Part shown: positions 1-10,977 of the stretch, piece by piece
Layout: every line of letters begins with the position of its first letter
How positions within the stretch are numbered: the stretch's first letter is position 1
NCBI GenBank assembly: GCA_002900995.3
Contig: CM035309.1
Coordinates: 310,001 to 374,000 of the forward strand
DNA: 64,000 nt
Reading direction: 5' to 3'
Source of the DNA: Ganoderma boninense
Lineage: Eukaryota; Basidiomycota; Agaricomycetes; Polyporales; Polyporaceae
Notes under the pieces: model-generated
Databases searched by the model: none
Seen by the model: only the letters and a program-made list of their open reading frames with translations
Told to the model about the DNA's origin: nothing
Program-made: the position numbers and the translations under genes

Positions 1-162
1 GATCGCGTACCCTTCATAGCGTTACGATCACTGAATAGGATGATAGAGCCAGGTCAACCTCTATCCAAGGGGACACTTGCAACCGCCATCGCTCGCGAAG
101 TACTTCAGTTCTTGGTAAGTCCATCCTTTGTCCGACGGGGAAAATTTGAATTGCAGGACTGA
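1..162 (+). CDS. 3' end of an unidentified gene (partial, two exons)
   Basis: The frame starting at base 1 is open for 38 codons up to a canonical donor (GTAAGT at 115). A 42-nt intron follows, ending in TTGCAG at 156, and then only Asp and a stop (TGA at 160-162). The visible C-terminus includes the stretch SLNRMIEPGQPLSKGTLATA and an Ala/Ile/Glu/Val/Leu-rich, probably helical end. The start lies outside the window and I do not recognise the family. Support is the open frame to the window edge plus clean splice sites; a non-coding explanation is possible because the piece is short. Confidence 0.4.
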   Translation, partial: DRVPFIALRSLNRMIEPGQPLSKGTLATAIAREVLQFLVSPSFVRRGKFELQD

Positions 163-513
163 GAGGCATGTTCACATTGTGGCTAGGAACGCGAACGGGC
201 CTATGGCGATCCACTTCGATACGGAGAGCGGGAGATACAGTTGGAGGACCTCGTTCTTGTCGACGTCGAGCGCGAGTCTCCTACGGTGCTTGTTCCCATG
301 CTTGCCCTTTCGATCGATGACTCCAATAAGTGAGGGTCGTGAATGTCAGAAGTTTTTCTACGCAGAGGTCGGCATGCAAGTACATACTTACAGGCGAACC
401 GTTCTCATCCTGTCTAGCTTTCGAGAGTTGAAATCCAAGCCGGGGCGGCCCGAATGTGGTGCCACTACTTGAGAGAATATGATTGCCGCGTTGACGGTGC
501 ATCGCCACCAAGA
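163..513. other. Short intergenic stretch
   Basis: Nothing identifiable. It separates the end of the left partial gene from the F-box gene start and presumably holds a 3' UTR, a short promoter and a 5' UTR. An open frame continues upstream of the chosen F-box start to 454, but the F-box motif begins right after the Met at 514. Confidence 0.5.
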
Positions 514-2274
514 ATGACCTTGCTTTCGCTCAACGACGACGTCCTCCTCCTCATCTTCTCCCTCTTACAAGGGCAGGACGCACTACACGCATGTCTGGCC
601 TGTAAAAGGGCATATATTCTGGCCGTTCCTCGCCTCGCTTCGTCGATCCAGTGTTGGACTCCTGACCGACTTCGCCAGATCTGCGATTACTACCTGCCAT
701 CTGATCCATTCACTGGGACTCCTCGGGTGAAGTATCTGGAAACCTTGACGATCCACGCGACTACGTTTGAGCCGGAGCGTCTTGCATCTGACTCTCATGA
801 TCTGAATACGGATGACGTTGATGACCTGGATTTCGAGCTCGTCGGGACAGACTTTGCGCAGGCCCATCTCCTCGGAGATCTTCTCGTCGCTGCGCACAAT
901 ATCCGCGAGCTCTCCTTGGACCGATTTCATTCTCTAGTCAGGAATGAGCCAAGGGTCTCCCTCGCCTTCTCCGCCATGAATCAGCTCGCGCACGTCCGGT
1001 TGGCGATGATCGGCGACGGTACACTCGACGCACTGCAGCATCTACAGAATCCAAAGCGCCTCACGCTTTCATACCACACACCCCATGACGACCCGCTCGA
1101 CGAACCCAAGTCTCTACCGCCCCTCTTGACGGCACTCGCTGCGTTTCCGAATCTCCATACTCTCAAACTATGGAACTTCACGCCGCCGCATCCCGACGAC
1201 GCCGTCGCACTCCCGCAGCTCCCATCCATCCACTACCTCCGTCTCTCCCAATCGTCCGTCCCCGCCCTCGACATGGTCCAACTCTGCCCAAACCTTTCCA
1301 CCCTCGTGTTCTCCGTCGACAGGGAGGAAGGCGACGTGGTCGCGAGCTTCGGCCCGCGCTGGCCGCCCCTCCGCCGCCTCATGCTCGCCGCTCCCGACAT
1401 GGCCGTGTGCGTGGTCGACCGCCTGAGCGCAGTCCGTCTCTTGCAGGTGTCGGGCATGCTGGGGATCGAGGACACCCGTGAGGATGGCGATCCCGCCTCC
1501 CAATTCCTCGAGCTGCTGCGCGTCGCGTCGCCGGTCGGCCTGTATGCCTCTCTGCGCGTAGAGACGGGCGGGTTCTCGGCGCGGTTCTGGAAGGACGTCT
1601 GCGCGTGCGCGCCGAGGCTGCGCTCGCTGGAGCTCAAACTAAGCTACAGCGGGGTGCGGCAGGATGGAGATGGCGACGATTGGCTGGTGCGTTCCGCAAG
1701 TTCGTCGTCCCCTCACCCCATCCCGGCTGCTAACTAGGGCCTCGGACAGGGGCGCCTCCTTGCCAGCGCACTCCAGCACATTCACGGACTCGTGCTGCTC
1801 AAGATCCTCATCCCCCAGGCCGTCCCTCTTATAACCATTATAATTCCTGGGATGGAGGACGACATGCTGAATGCGCAAGCGCGGGAGGCAACCAAGTGGC
1901 GAGAGACGGAGCGCGTGCGCGTGGTAGGTGCGCTGCCGCGGCCGCTTGTCGACGCAGTCCCCTCGCTTCGCTATCTTGCCGTCGCGGACATGTCACCGAA
2001 CCCCGCTATCGTTGAGGATGCGGGCCACGATGGCTCAGGGATTTCGAAAACGGATGGCGGCGTGTACGAGTGGGACGAGATGCGCGAGGTCGAGGGTATC
2101 GGGAAGCAGATGTGGTGGAAGGTTGTCGAGGAAGATGGAAAAAGGGTACTGAAGGAGATACCAGAAGACGAAGGAGAACGGGCGCAGCGCGTGATTGAAG
2201 ACGGTGGCGAGCAGGGTGTTTCAAAAATTGAAGGCGAGCGCATTGTATTTATACTCTCCTCCTTATGTCCATAG
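514..2274 (+). CDS. F-box domain protein with leucine-rich C-terminal region
   Basis: Two exons (514-1686, 1750-2274) give 565 aa. The intron has donor GTGCGT, a textbook branch site (GCTAAC) and acceptor GACAG. The first 45 residues fit an F-box: a Leu-Asn-Asp-Asp-Val-Leu-Leu-x-Ile-Phe helix, then a Cys-x-x-x-Cys-Lys-Arg segment. The rest has irregularly spaced Leu/Ile stretches typical of the degenerate LRR-like region in fungal F-box proteins. Known role of the family: the F-box binds Skp1 in an SCF ubiquitin ligase and the C-terminus recruits the substrate. Both substrate and orthologue are unknown. The C-terminal 80 residues are rich in Glu/Gly/Val. The start at 514 is preferred over the upstream Met at 454 because it places the F-box at the N-terminus, as is usual in these fungal proteins. 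Confidence 0.75.
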
Positions 2275-2490
2275 TGCTGACAACCTCAACAGAAGCTCTT
2301 GCTTCGTTATCCTTGTAGTGTTTGTAGCGTTGCTTGAAGGGCAGTCGGACTTGGGTTCAGCCAGCCCGAATACCTGCCTAAAAGCACACTATCGAATTCA
2401 TCACGACAGCCTGAACAGTCCAGACGTACATTTGCAAGTTACCGGAACCACGAAAGCAGCATATTCAAACGGTTCACAAGCATCCACCCT

Positions 2491-3081
2491 CTAAACCGAG
2501 CACGACACCGACTCGGCCTCTGCGTTCGCACGCGCCATCTGCACATCGTCCACACACTCCCACCAATTCTCCATCACCTCCTCGAGCTCGCGCCGCATGT
2601 CGAACCTGCCAAACACGCGCGACAGCGCCGCGCACACGGCCCCCGCCGACGTCGGCGTCTTCAGGCAAGGAGCACTGCGTCGACGCTGCGAACACGTCGA
2701 TACCCCGCGCAGGAACCTCTGTATCGGCAAGTCGGGCCATACCCTGCCCCCGGACTCGGACGCGAGCCACGTCTCCCTGAACTTCCTCGCGCAGCCGAAG
2801 AGGACGAAATCCGCAAGCCAGAAACAGTTCCGCCCGCAGAGCTCGTACCGCCTTGTGCCAGTGGGCGATGTCGAGCAGGTCCGCGAGCACATCGAGCGAG
2901 GGATCGCGGGGTGGAGTCGCGCTGCGTGGCCATCCCTGGAATCCGGGGGTGTGGGTTCGAGACCGAGCGCGGCGAGGCGGACGAGCGCGCCGCGGTCGTT
3001 CGCGAGCTTGGCTGTGGGGGTGCGGCCGCATTGGAGGCGACGGCGAGGAGGAGGAGAAGGAGGTTCAAATACATCATACAT
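2491..3081 (-). pseudogene. Decayed, truncated copy of the intronless gene at 20861-21940
   Basis: Pieces of the C-terminal half of the 20861-21940 protein occur here in order on the minus strand, but in two alternating frames. One frame gives ALVRLAALGLEP, then CGRNCFWLADFVLFG with KFRETWL, then FGRFDMRRELEEVMENW. The other gives DVLADLLDIA and AASTQCSLPED. The intact paralogue has the equivalents AALVRPHDRRLAALEL, CSRNCLWLADLVFFG, FGGFDMQREVEEVVEKW, DALAELLDIN and AASTQCFLSE. At least three frame changes are needed and the N-terminal ~160 residues are missing. This is best read as a 5'-truncated pseudogene. It lies antisense to and just downstream of the F-box gene. Confidence 0.8.
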
Positions 3082-5475
3082 CAGTCGGCCGTGGTGCTGC
3101 TGGGAGCGTTCCCGCTGCCCTTCTGGTGGGTGGCCCTTCTCGAAAATTCAGTCTCGATGGCTCGGGCGTCGCCACGAGCCCACCTCGAGCTGGACGAACT
3201 TTAGTCACTTCCCTGTCGGTTATTTCAACGTATCGACATAGACGAAGATACAGTACTTACCTATCTCCCTAGCCATCTCTGTCCTCAGCAGGCTTGTCGC
3301 CGCTGCTCCTAGGTGGTGTCGTAGCCTTGAACCACGGCACTGTAAGTGCTCTCCTAGTTGAATAGTACTAACTTATGGTCTTGCTCGTGAGAATGGACAG
3401 ATGGGTACAAGTTACTTATGTAGGTCGAAAGGATCCCGAATGGGTCGGAAAGTAGTTACGTAACGTTCCTGACATGAACCCAGTGGCGGTGCCATCGTCC
3501 TCTCGGCCTTTCACTGCTCTGGCGCGTCGAGTATCAAGTGCAATCAAGCCAAACAAATGTGGCGTACTCGCCAAGACATCGGACACCACCCACAGTCGAC
3601 AGCGACGCAGCCGACGCTCCTGGTAGACTCGAACCAGTCGAACGGAACACGTCAGCGGAGTGTGAAAGGGAGAGTGTTCCGTACCGACTGGTACAACTGG
3701 GCGCCCTTTTGGCAGGGTGCCCCGATTTGGTACCCCGTGAGAGAACGTACTTAGCAAAATCGCGACGTGCCCACTGAGGGAATCCAAAGTGATGGTCGAA
3801 GGTTCCACATGAACTTCTCAATAAATACTGTGTAAGACAACGACGACTGTATATATTTATCTGCACCATTATTATTGTACGCCGTGAGCCAAGGGACAGA
3901 TCGTTTGCTGTTCGACGATTCGAGGCTTGGAGAGAACCTTGAGACGCTGGTTCAGCGCTTCCAGTGCCCTGCCCGGCGTTTACGCAGCTCTTCTCCACTC
4001 CACGACGGCGGTGGGTGTCGGTACGTCGCTCCGCTACGTTCTGTCCATGGAGTATGGTCCTAAACGACGCAACTCGATATAATTAACAGGTCATAAGCCA
4101 ATTAATCTCGGTTTGCTCACGCAATCCTGATTAATGGCCTGTTCTTTCAGAGCAGGCATCAGTTGCCGGAGCGATGGTGCGTAACATATGTTCACATCTG
4201 TATGGCGTGAATACTGATGCGTTGGGTTCTTTGTGTGGCTATCACTGTCTTCTATCCATTCTGGCCATTCTGACCAGCGGACTGCTTGCTGAGGGCTCAC
4301 ACTTTGCTGCACATGAGCCCACTTTTGTCCTGAACAGCGGATCTATACTCAATGGACCTCCAAAAAGCCTACTTTCAGACCCTTGACGTGGTATATACTG
4401 TTCTCGGTGAGTTTTACGGTTATGCTTGACGTTCCCAGCATTCAATCGCACATTTTGGGTGCATATCACCTGAAATGCACCCAAAATGTCGATTGTTGAG
4501 CCGGTTATTGACCCTACAGGCTTATTCTGAAGTTGACCCACTTCCTGTATGTATTATGAAATATATTTACACATCTACTCTGTGGATCCGAGGGAGGATG
4601 AGTCGTCATCGTCGATTCTCCGTGAGGGTGAAGTGCGATTTTTCTAAGTACGTTCTCTCACGGGGTACCAAATCGGGGATCCCTGCCAAAAGGCCGCCCA
4701 GTTGTACCAGCCGTTCCGGTGGTCAGATAGAATCGCCATCACCGGATCTCGGCTGGGTTCGAGCCTACGCTCCTGGCACTGACAGCGACACGCCAAGCCC
4801 GTTCGGACGACATCCACAAAATCCCTAATTATGAATTCCCATCGAGCCGTACTATATGTCCAACACAACAATCCCGAGTCCCCATCCGATATGGCACAGA
4901 TATCGCCAGCACTGACCGAGTACTCATCCAAGCACAAATGACGAGTACCCCGCACGGGCGATGCCTGCGGGATGGATGCCACATCGTACGTGCAAGTACC
5001 GAGCAAGAGCGGGCAGGAACGAAACGCAAACAGCGACGCTGACACCGAAGGGAACGTGAACCATCCATCCATCCATCCGAGCGAAACGTGCGAGGGTATG
5101 ACAGTGACAATGACAATGGCAGTGGCAGTATACATACAGTACCGAGTAACACATCCTGTACATCTGTCGTGGGGGGCCCGGGGACGGCAGTGCATATACC
5201 AATACCGATACCAGAACGGGGAACAAAGAGCGGAGGGGATATCGAAGCCACGACAGACGAGTGGGTCTAGCGCTGTGTGTGTGCGAACGCGCGGCTCGCG
5301 GGCCCCGGGCGTGGGGCGAGGTAGGGGTTTGAAAACAACGTCTATTGGAGAAAACGGAGTGTCCGAGATCGAGATGCGGCGTGTATGATGCGAAGGGCGA
5401 GGTGCGAGGTGCGAGATGCGATGCGCGTGCAGGCCCTCTTCTTCTCGGGGCCGACGAACGCCGCGCGTCCCTGGC
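3082..5475. other. Intergenic region between the pseudogene and hydrophobin A
   Basis: No gene found. It holds the inverted-repeat element listed separately (3688-4711), a (CCAT)n run near 5060-5077, and sequence shared with the downstream flanks of the other two hydrophobins. A shared flank begins near 3453 (TTACGTAAC...CAGTGGCGGTG), with counterparts near 8450 and 11266. Another shared block near 5097-5150 contains CAGTGGCAGTATACATACAG. Confidence 0.6.
3688..4711. repeat. Inverted-repeat element with ~76-bp arms (probable non-autonomous TIR element)
   Basis: The left arm (3687-3764) and right arm (about 4633-4709) are near-identical in inverted orientation. They share CTGGTACAACTGGGC at the outer end and a core ATTTGGTACCCCGTGAGAG, with only a few mismatches. 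The ~870-bp interior has no convincing ORF. Compared with the flanks of hydrophobins B and C, about 1 kb is extra at this point in unit A, as expected for an insertion. I could not define a target-site duplication. Confidence 0.6.
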
Positions 5476-6434
5476 TCAGAGGGTGACTGCGAGCGAAGAT
5501 GCGGGGCAGAAAAACGGGCTCCGTTTAGCAGAGGGTGTGGAGGGGATGGAAGCGGGGGGACGTACTGGGGATACAGCCAACGGAGATGAGGCCGCCGTAG
5601 CTGTTGTTTTCGCAACAAACCGTCTCGGCCGAGCTGTGGCAGTGACACAGGTACAGAGCGCGCGCGTCAGAACCGTCGATTCGATGCATGCGATCCACCA
5701 CCCGGACGAACAGACGAAATGGAATGGCGGTGCGACACCGACGCGACGCACGGAGGTGAAGAGGAGTCGCAGCGTGCCAACGCCCGCCGCGTCCATCCAT
5801 TCCATCCACATCAAACTTCGACGTTCGGCTTCGAAGCACACCGCAGCAAAAAAGACTGCATCGCAGCAGGCAGAAGAGCTTCATAGGAGGAACAGGCACT
5901 CACCAGGAGTTGCCTCCACCGACGCCGATGATGGTGAGGGGCGAGCAGGTGACGCCCACGAGGACGTCGGCCGGGACGACGACGCCCAACAGGCCGAGGA
6001 TGAGCGATACGACGGGATTAGACGAATATCCGACTGTGTTGCAGCATTGGACGGGGCCCGTCGAGCACGAGGACCCGGGCGAGCCAGAGGGCTGGCTGCG
6101 GCGCGCGGCTAGAAGGACAAAGGATGCGCGGACATGAGCATCTATAGCATACACACACCGCGCACGCCGCTCTCCAGATGCAGATGCAGATCCGCGCATG
6201 CACAAACGCGGATGAGGCGAGGCGCGGCGAGGCAAGGGAAGAAGACGACGGAAAAGAGAGAGATGGACGGGACGTACGCGACGCGGGGGTTGCCCTCTGG
6301 CGGTAGAGCCTGCGCGGGGCGAGGGGCGGGAGCCCGCGCGCCATGCGCTCTGCGTTCGTGCCTCGGGTGGCGGCAGCCGCGACGGACGCGACGAGGAAGG
6401 CGATGACGGTCAAAAGGAGCGTGGTGCACCTCAT
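5476..6434 (-). CDS. Class I hydrophobin A
   Basis: Four exons on the minus strand (6434-6278, 6108-5904, 5633-5566, 5486-5476) encode 146 aa. Residues 1-20 form a signal peptide (LLLTVIAFLVASVAAAA). The mature N-terminus has RMARGLPPLAPRRLY. The eight class I cysteines are present: C67, C74-C75, C107, C121, C127-C128, C141, i.e. C-x6-CC-x31-C-x13-C-x5-CC-x12-C. The protein ends I-P-I-T-L after the last cysteine, and the last exon is only 11 nt. Hydrophobins are secreted and self-assemble into amphipathic monolayers on hyphae and fruiting bodies. It is the most downstream of three tandem minus-strand copies. Introns have GTACGT or GTGAGT donors and AG acceptors, in the same phases as the other two copies. 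Confidence 0.93.
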
Positions 6435-6580
6435 CTTTGCTGGGCTGAGCGGGTATAGGCGGCCGCAAGGGTGGTCTCGAGGAGGGGAGAGGAAGGCGGG
6501 TCTCGTCCTGCAGGGGGAGGACGCGGATGCGGATGGAGTGCGGGAGAGACGCGGCGGGGAGTGGGCAAAGGGGGAGGGAG

Positions 6581-6598
6581 GGCTGATATATGCGCGCG
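6581..6598 (-). promoter_or_regulatory. Conserved TATA block upstream of hydrophobin A
   Basis: The plus strand reads GGCTGATATATGCGCGCG. The same block occurs at a similar distance (~155-170 bp) upstream of hydrophobin B (GGCTCATATATGCGCGCC) and C (GGCTAATATATGCGCGCC). Conservation in all three copies with a core ATATAT suggests the TATA element of these genes. Confidence 0.6.
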
Positions 6599-6599
6599 G

Positions 6600-9110
6600 C
6601 GCGAGGAATTTTTGTTGACGGGCGCGCTAAGTAATAGATGGTTGATTCGGATTCGGATTCGATGGGGGCGGACAAGGCGAGGCGGAAGGGTGCTGTTGCC
6701 AAAACCAACCCAAAAACCAAAATTCGAACTGGAATGCACCTCCGGGCTGGCGCCTCCCGTCAAACATGCCGCGCAGCCGATTAGATTGCACGGCGATGGC
6801 TTCGAATTCGAAGCCCCATCCAGCTCGGCAGGCGCCTAACTGTCGACAGCCGCGACCCGTCCGACCGTCCCGGACAGAACCCCGCAACGCTGGGTCCTGC
6901 TGTCCGCGTTCGCGTCTTCCAGCCTCGCTATTTCCCCCGCTGTGGATACCTGCATATGCTGTTAATTGATAACGGCATAATTTTCCCGTCGATGGCATCC
7001 AACGGACCCGCGGAGTTCGGACGGTGGACAGAACATCGCCGTCGCGTCAGACGTTCTTGCGACATTGAGCGTCGCACCCAGAGATCGGCGATAACAAGGA
7101 ACAGCAGCGGCGAGCGCGCTTCTCGAGGCTCCGAACTCGACATCAAATGAGGATTAATGGCGGGCCCGGGCCCTCTTGGGCTCTCACCCGGGCCGCCACT
7201 CGTTGCATCGCCACGCCGATAGCGCCTCGAGCGCCCAGCCGGGCAAAGATCTTCGACTTGGCGAGGCTTGTCTTCCACGTTCGCGCGCCACTTTCATTCT
7301 GGCCGTCGGCAAGTGAGGGGAGCAATGGACGAGTGGACGAGGCCCCGGTCAACCCGTCACTGGCCGGACGCGGCGGCGTCGGCGTCGTGTTCTCAGAGCG
7401 AGGCGCGGCCCCCCTTGCAGCAAGTTAGCTTCTGGATCTGTCGACGTGTTCCCTGTTCGCTCGTCATCAGCCCCGGCCCTGACATGCTCTGAGAACCCGC
7501 AATTCAAGGCGGTGCATACTCACTGAATTACGATATTCAAAATAATAACAGACACGCCTCGTTCCTGAATGTTATTGTCGAGCGCCGCAGACGTCAGCGT
7601 CGGTGCACAGACACCCGGAGGAGGCACGACGCTCGTTCGGACGCGGATCGTCTGTCATCGGAGCGGCGAGATATGCCTCGGGGATGTCTGAAGGCTGGAT
7701 AGTGACGATAGCGTGCCGCTGTGGGATGAAGCTGGTTTTCGCCGCCCTCTTGGTACGAGTCGATGACGTGACAGGAACGGCGCCGAGCTCGAGGAGTGCC
7801 CTGCACATCGTAGACACAAGTCTTGGCCCTTGGGTGATGGGACTTATCGACGCGCCAAGACGTCGACTTGTGGTCATTTATCGAGCCTAAGGGAGTCGTG
7901 AGAGGGAACACACCGGACACAATATTGCGATGAACCCTGCACCTGTTGTCGAAGGCTAAGAAGAAAACTTGAAGATGAGATGACCTAGGTGATCGACCAG
8001 CGATGAAGCTTCAGACCGAGGAACAGGTCGAGGAAGACGCTGCCGACCTGCAGTGGAAACCACGGCCACTATGATGATGTGTGGTCATGATATCGGAGAG
8101 AAGGGAAGATTCGCACTCACGGATCTGTGCTCTCACGTGCGCCCCCACGGCTCTGAATCTACGACTCCTAGTACTACACAGACGGCCATCATATGCCGTG
8201 CAATCCGTCGAAAACGCCGCGTACCCAAGGCACAGCAGCTTTGAACCGCTTATCTATGGCAGTCCGTGATTTCAGCGAAAACGTACATAACTAGGAGAGA
8301 AATATCTTGCCTTCCACGTGGTCTTGAGCCTACCGGCCTCCGACCTGGGTACGTAAGTACCTTTCCTTCGGACAGCTGCAGAAGGGTGAGGCTAAAGACT
8401 CTAAGTAAGAGCCATGAGAAGAAGAAGATCGAGCCTTGCCCAATGGTGACGTAACGACACTTACATAACACGGTGGCGGTGTTCTCAAAGTACGCTTACG
8501 ATTCGAGCCGAACCAAGCCCTCTGATGGACGAACCCAGGGCTCTTCACCGCGCGCAAATATTTCGTTGCACCTCCTCTCACCTCCCCCCCGCCGTGGTGA
8601 ATATCCAACACATAAATACTCCAGCGCAATGGTCCAGAGACCCACACGATTGAAGCGGGGGCGACGTCCACACTGATTACTGTTAGCATGCATGGTATAA
8701 GCATAGACTCATACTCTAATTTAAACACAACATTCTTCAGCGAATGATAGAGGGGAATGACAGTGTCAGTAGCAGTATACATACAGTACTGCGTAACACA
8801 CACATACGGCCCGGAGACGGAAGCACAAGCACCTAGGAGCAGCAAGGAACAAAGAGCGAAAGGGGGGGGTATCGAAGCCACGATGGATGGCGACGGACGG
8901 AACTGTCGATGTCCAGCGCTGTGCAAGTAGCTGTGCCTGTGCCTGTGCGGGTGCGCGAGTGCGCGCGCCCCGGCGTGGGCGGGGTGGGTGTTGGGAGTTG
9001 AAAACGAATGTGAGGGGGAGAAGGAGTGTCGATCGCGAGGCGAGGTGTGTACGGGCCGTGTTCTTCTTTCTCAGGCTGACGAACGCTGTGCGTCGGCGAC
9101 TCAGGGGGCG
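6600..9110. other. Intergenic region between hydrophobins A and B
   Basis: No gene. It contains the hydrophobin A promoter, including an AAAATTCGAACTGGAATG-type block near 6718 whose equivalents are near 10264 and 13379. A further upstream block (about 7486-7625, with GCAGACGTCAGCGTCGG) is shared with units B (10358-10400) and C (14110-14215). From about 8440 begins the downstream flank of hydrophobin B. ORFs here are short and show no domain. Confidence 0.6.
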
Positions 9111-10005
9111 ACGGCGACTACTGGATTTGGAATAGTCGCGTTTAGCAGTGTGATACAGTATCGCAAAGGGGAGGGGGAGGGGGGGGGACGTACCGGAGGT
9201 GCAGCCGACGGCAATGATGCCGCCGTGGCTGTTGTCGGTGCAACAAGCCGTCTGGGTCGAGCTGTTGCGCAGATGCCGCGCGGGTGCGTCAGATCCGCCC
9301 ACTCGATCAAACAGGGGATGCAAATAAAAAAAACGACAAAATGGATGCAGCGGGGGCAGAGCAAAGGCAAAAGTGAAGTGACGCCACCGGCGAACGCAGA
9401 CCGCGATTCACCCATCCGCCTTCCATATCCATCTCCCAAGTCGCAAAAACGAGCAGAAGACAACACGACATAAATGCAGTCGCAGACGCATCGTAGCAGA
9501 GCGGTGGACTCACCATGAGCCTCCGCTCGTGAGGGGTGAGCAGGTGATGCCGACGACGACGTCATCGGGGAGCTCGATGCCAAGTAGGGCGGCCACGAGG
9601 GTCGCGATGGTGCTGGTTGATTGTGTTACAGTGTTGCAGCACTGGAGGGGGCCCGTCGCGCATGTTGAATCCGACGGCGTGCCGGAGGGCTGGCTGCGCC
9701 GTGCAGCTAAGGGACAAAGGAAGCGTGGATATCAGCATCCATGCCTGGAATCAAGATCCGCGCAGACGTGGAGAAGGCGAGGCCGGACGCGCCGGTACGT
9801 CCGGATGGGAAGAAAACGCGCGACCTGAAGACAAAAGGAGGTGGGACGTACGCGACGCGGGTGTTGCTCTCTGGCGGTACAGCCTGCGCGGGGCGCGGGG
9901 CGGGAGGCCGCGCGCCATGCGCTCTGCGTTCGTGCCTCGGCGGGCGGCGACGACGGTCGCGACGAAGAACGCGATGATGGTGAAAACGAGCGTGGTGGAC
10001 CTCAT
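9111..10005 (-). CDS. Class I hydrophobin B
   Basis: Four exons (10005-9852, 9706-9514, 9261-9194, 9130-9111) give 144 aa with the same intron phases as hydrophobin A. The signal peptide is residues 1-21 (LVFTIIAFFVATVVAA), followed by ERMARGLPPRAPRRLY. Cysteines follow the class I pattern: C66, C73-C74, one in GITC, one completed across the exon 2/3 junction, then CC and the final C before T-S. The C-terminus is VVAVAP, longer and different from the ITL of copy A. Two in-frame acceptors 3 nt apart (9130 or 9127) could start the last exon. Role and location are as for hydrophobin A; exon 1 is closest to copy C. Confidence 0.92.
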
Positions 10006-10163
10006 CTTTGCGTGGCTAAGCGGGTATAGTTCGGCCGCAAAGAAGTCCTTGGGCGGCCGGAGGAAGAAGAGTCTCGTCCGGGAGGTGGGAGGATGCTGAT
10101 GCGGATGGGAGTGCGGGTCGAGTGCGGGAGAGAGAAGAGGCGTGAGATTGGTGAAGGGGGGCG

Positions 10164-10185
10164 GGAGGGCTCATATATGCGCGCC
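10164..10185 (-). promoter_or_regulatory. Conserved TATA block upstream of hydrophobin B
   Basis: The plus strand reads GGGCTCATATATGCGCGCC, about 170 bp upstream of the start codon. It matches the blocks upstream of copies A and C. Confidence 0.6.
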
Positions 10186-10600
10186 AATAGATACCGATTG
10201 GCATTTCGATTCGATGGAAGCGGACAAGGCGACATGGAACGGAGCTGTTTCAAAAACTACCCTAAAATTTGGAAACGGAATATTCACCTCCGGTTTGGCG
10301 CTCCCCGTTGAACACCTGAATTAAAATACTTACCGAATATTGAACATGTTATTATGGAACGCCACAGACGTCAGCGTTGCGTCCAGACACTCGGAAACGT
10401 TTGCCTGCGCTGTCTGTCATCCGGGTGTCGAGGGACGCCTCAAAGATGGTGTACTTATTGGGGCTACTGGAGCGTGGTCATGGCGTACCGATGCGGGATG
10501 AGGGTGGCGCTAAGTTTGTCCAGCCTTCTTGTACTACGACTCCAGTTACCGTTGAGTGCTGCACACCCTGGCGATCAGCAAACCTGCTGTGAGTACAATA

Positions 10601-10977
10601 GGGGCGGTCAGAGTTAACGATCCTCCCGCCGATTCTGAGTTGTTTCTCGAGTGATTTTGAACAAAATCAAGGCTCTTGAATCGTCCTAGAATCGCAGCAG
10701 GTTTGACCGCCCCGCTTTTGCGACCAATTAATCGCGGGCGCTACAGGCCGCTTCAACGAGCGTTTCGGGCCACCAGAAGCGGCCAGAGAATCGAGGAGGC
10801 AGAAACGGCGATTCTGGGTGCAGAAGCGACTCCAGAGTCGCTTCTGCAAAAACGGCGATTCTGGCTCGTTTCTGCCTAAGCGCCCGATTCCCGAATAAAT
10901 CCGACCTCGATTCTCGCATGAAGCGGATCCTAGAATCGACCTCAGAAACGACCAGAATCGCCAACTCTGACCGCCCC
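10601..10977. mobile_element. Short TIR element (MITE), 377 bp, flanked by TA
   Basis: Perfect terminal inverted repeats: GGGGCGGTCAGAGTT at the left end (10601) and AACTCTGACCGCCCC at the right (10963-10977). Each is flanked by TA (10599-10600 and 10978-10979), as expected for a Tc1/mariner-type (Stowaway-like) non-autonomous element. The interior is non-coding and partly self-complementary, for example around GCAGAAGCGACTCCAGAGTCGCTTCTGC (10820-10847). An alternative reading is a 3-bp AAT duplication with one extra base in each TIR. It sits upstream of hydrophobin B. Confidence 0.8.

Noticed and set aside
5476..5841. Minus-strand ORFs over hydrophobin A exons 3-4 as separate genes
   Set aside because: They read through introns; the cysteine pattern and phases fit only the four-exon hydrophobin model.
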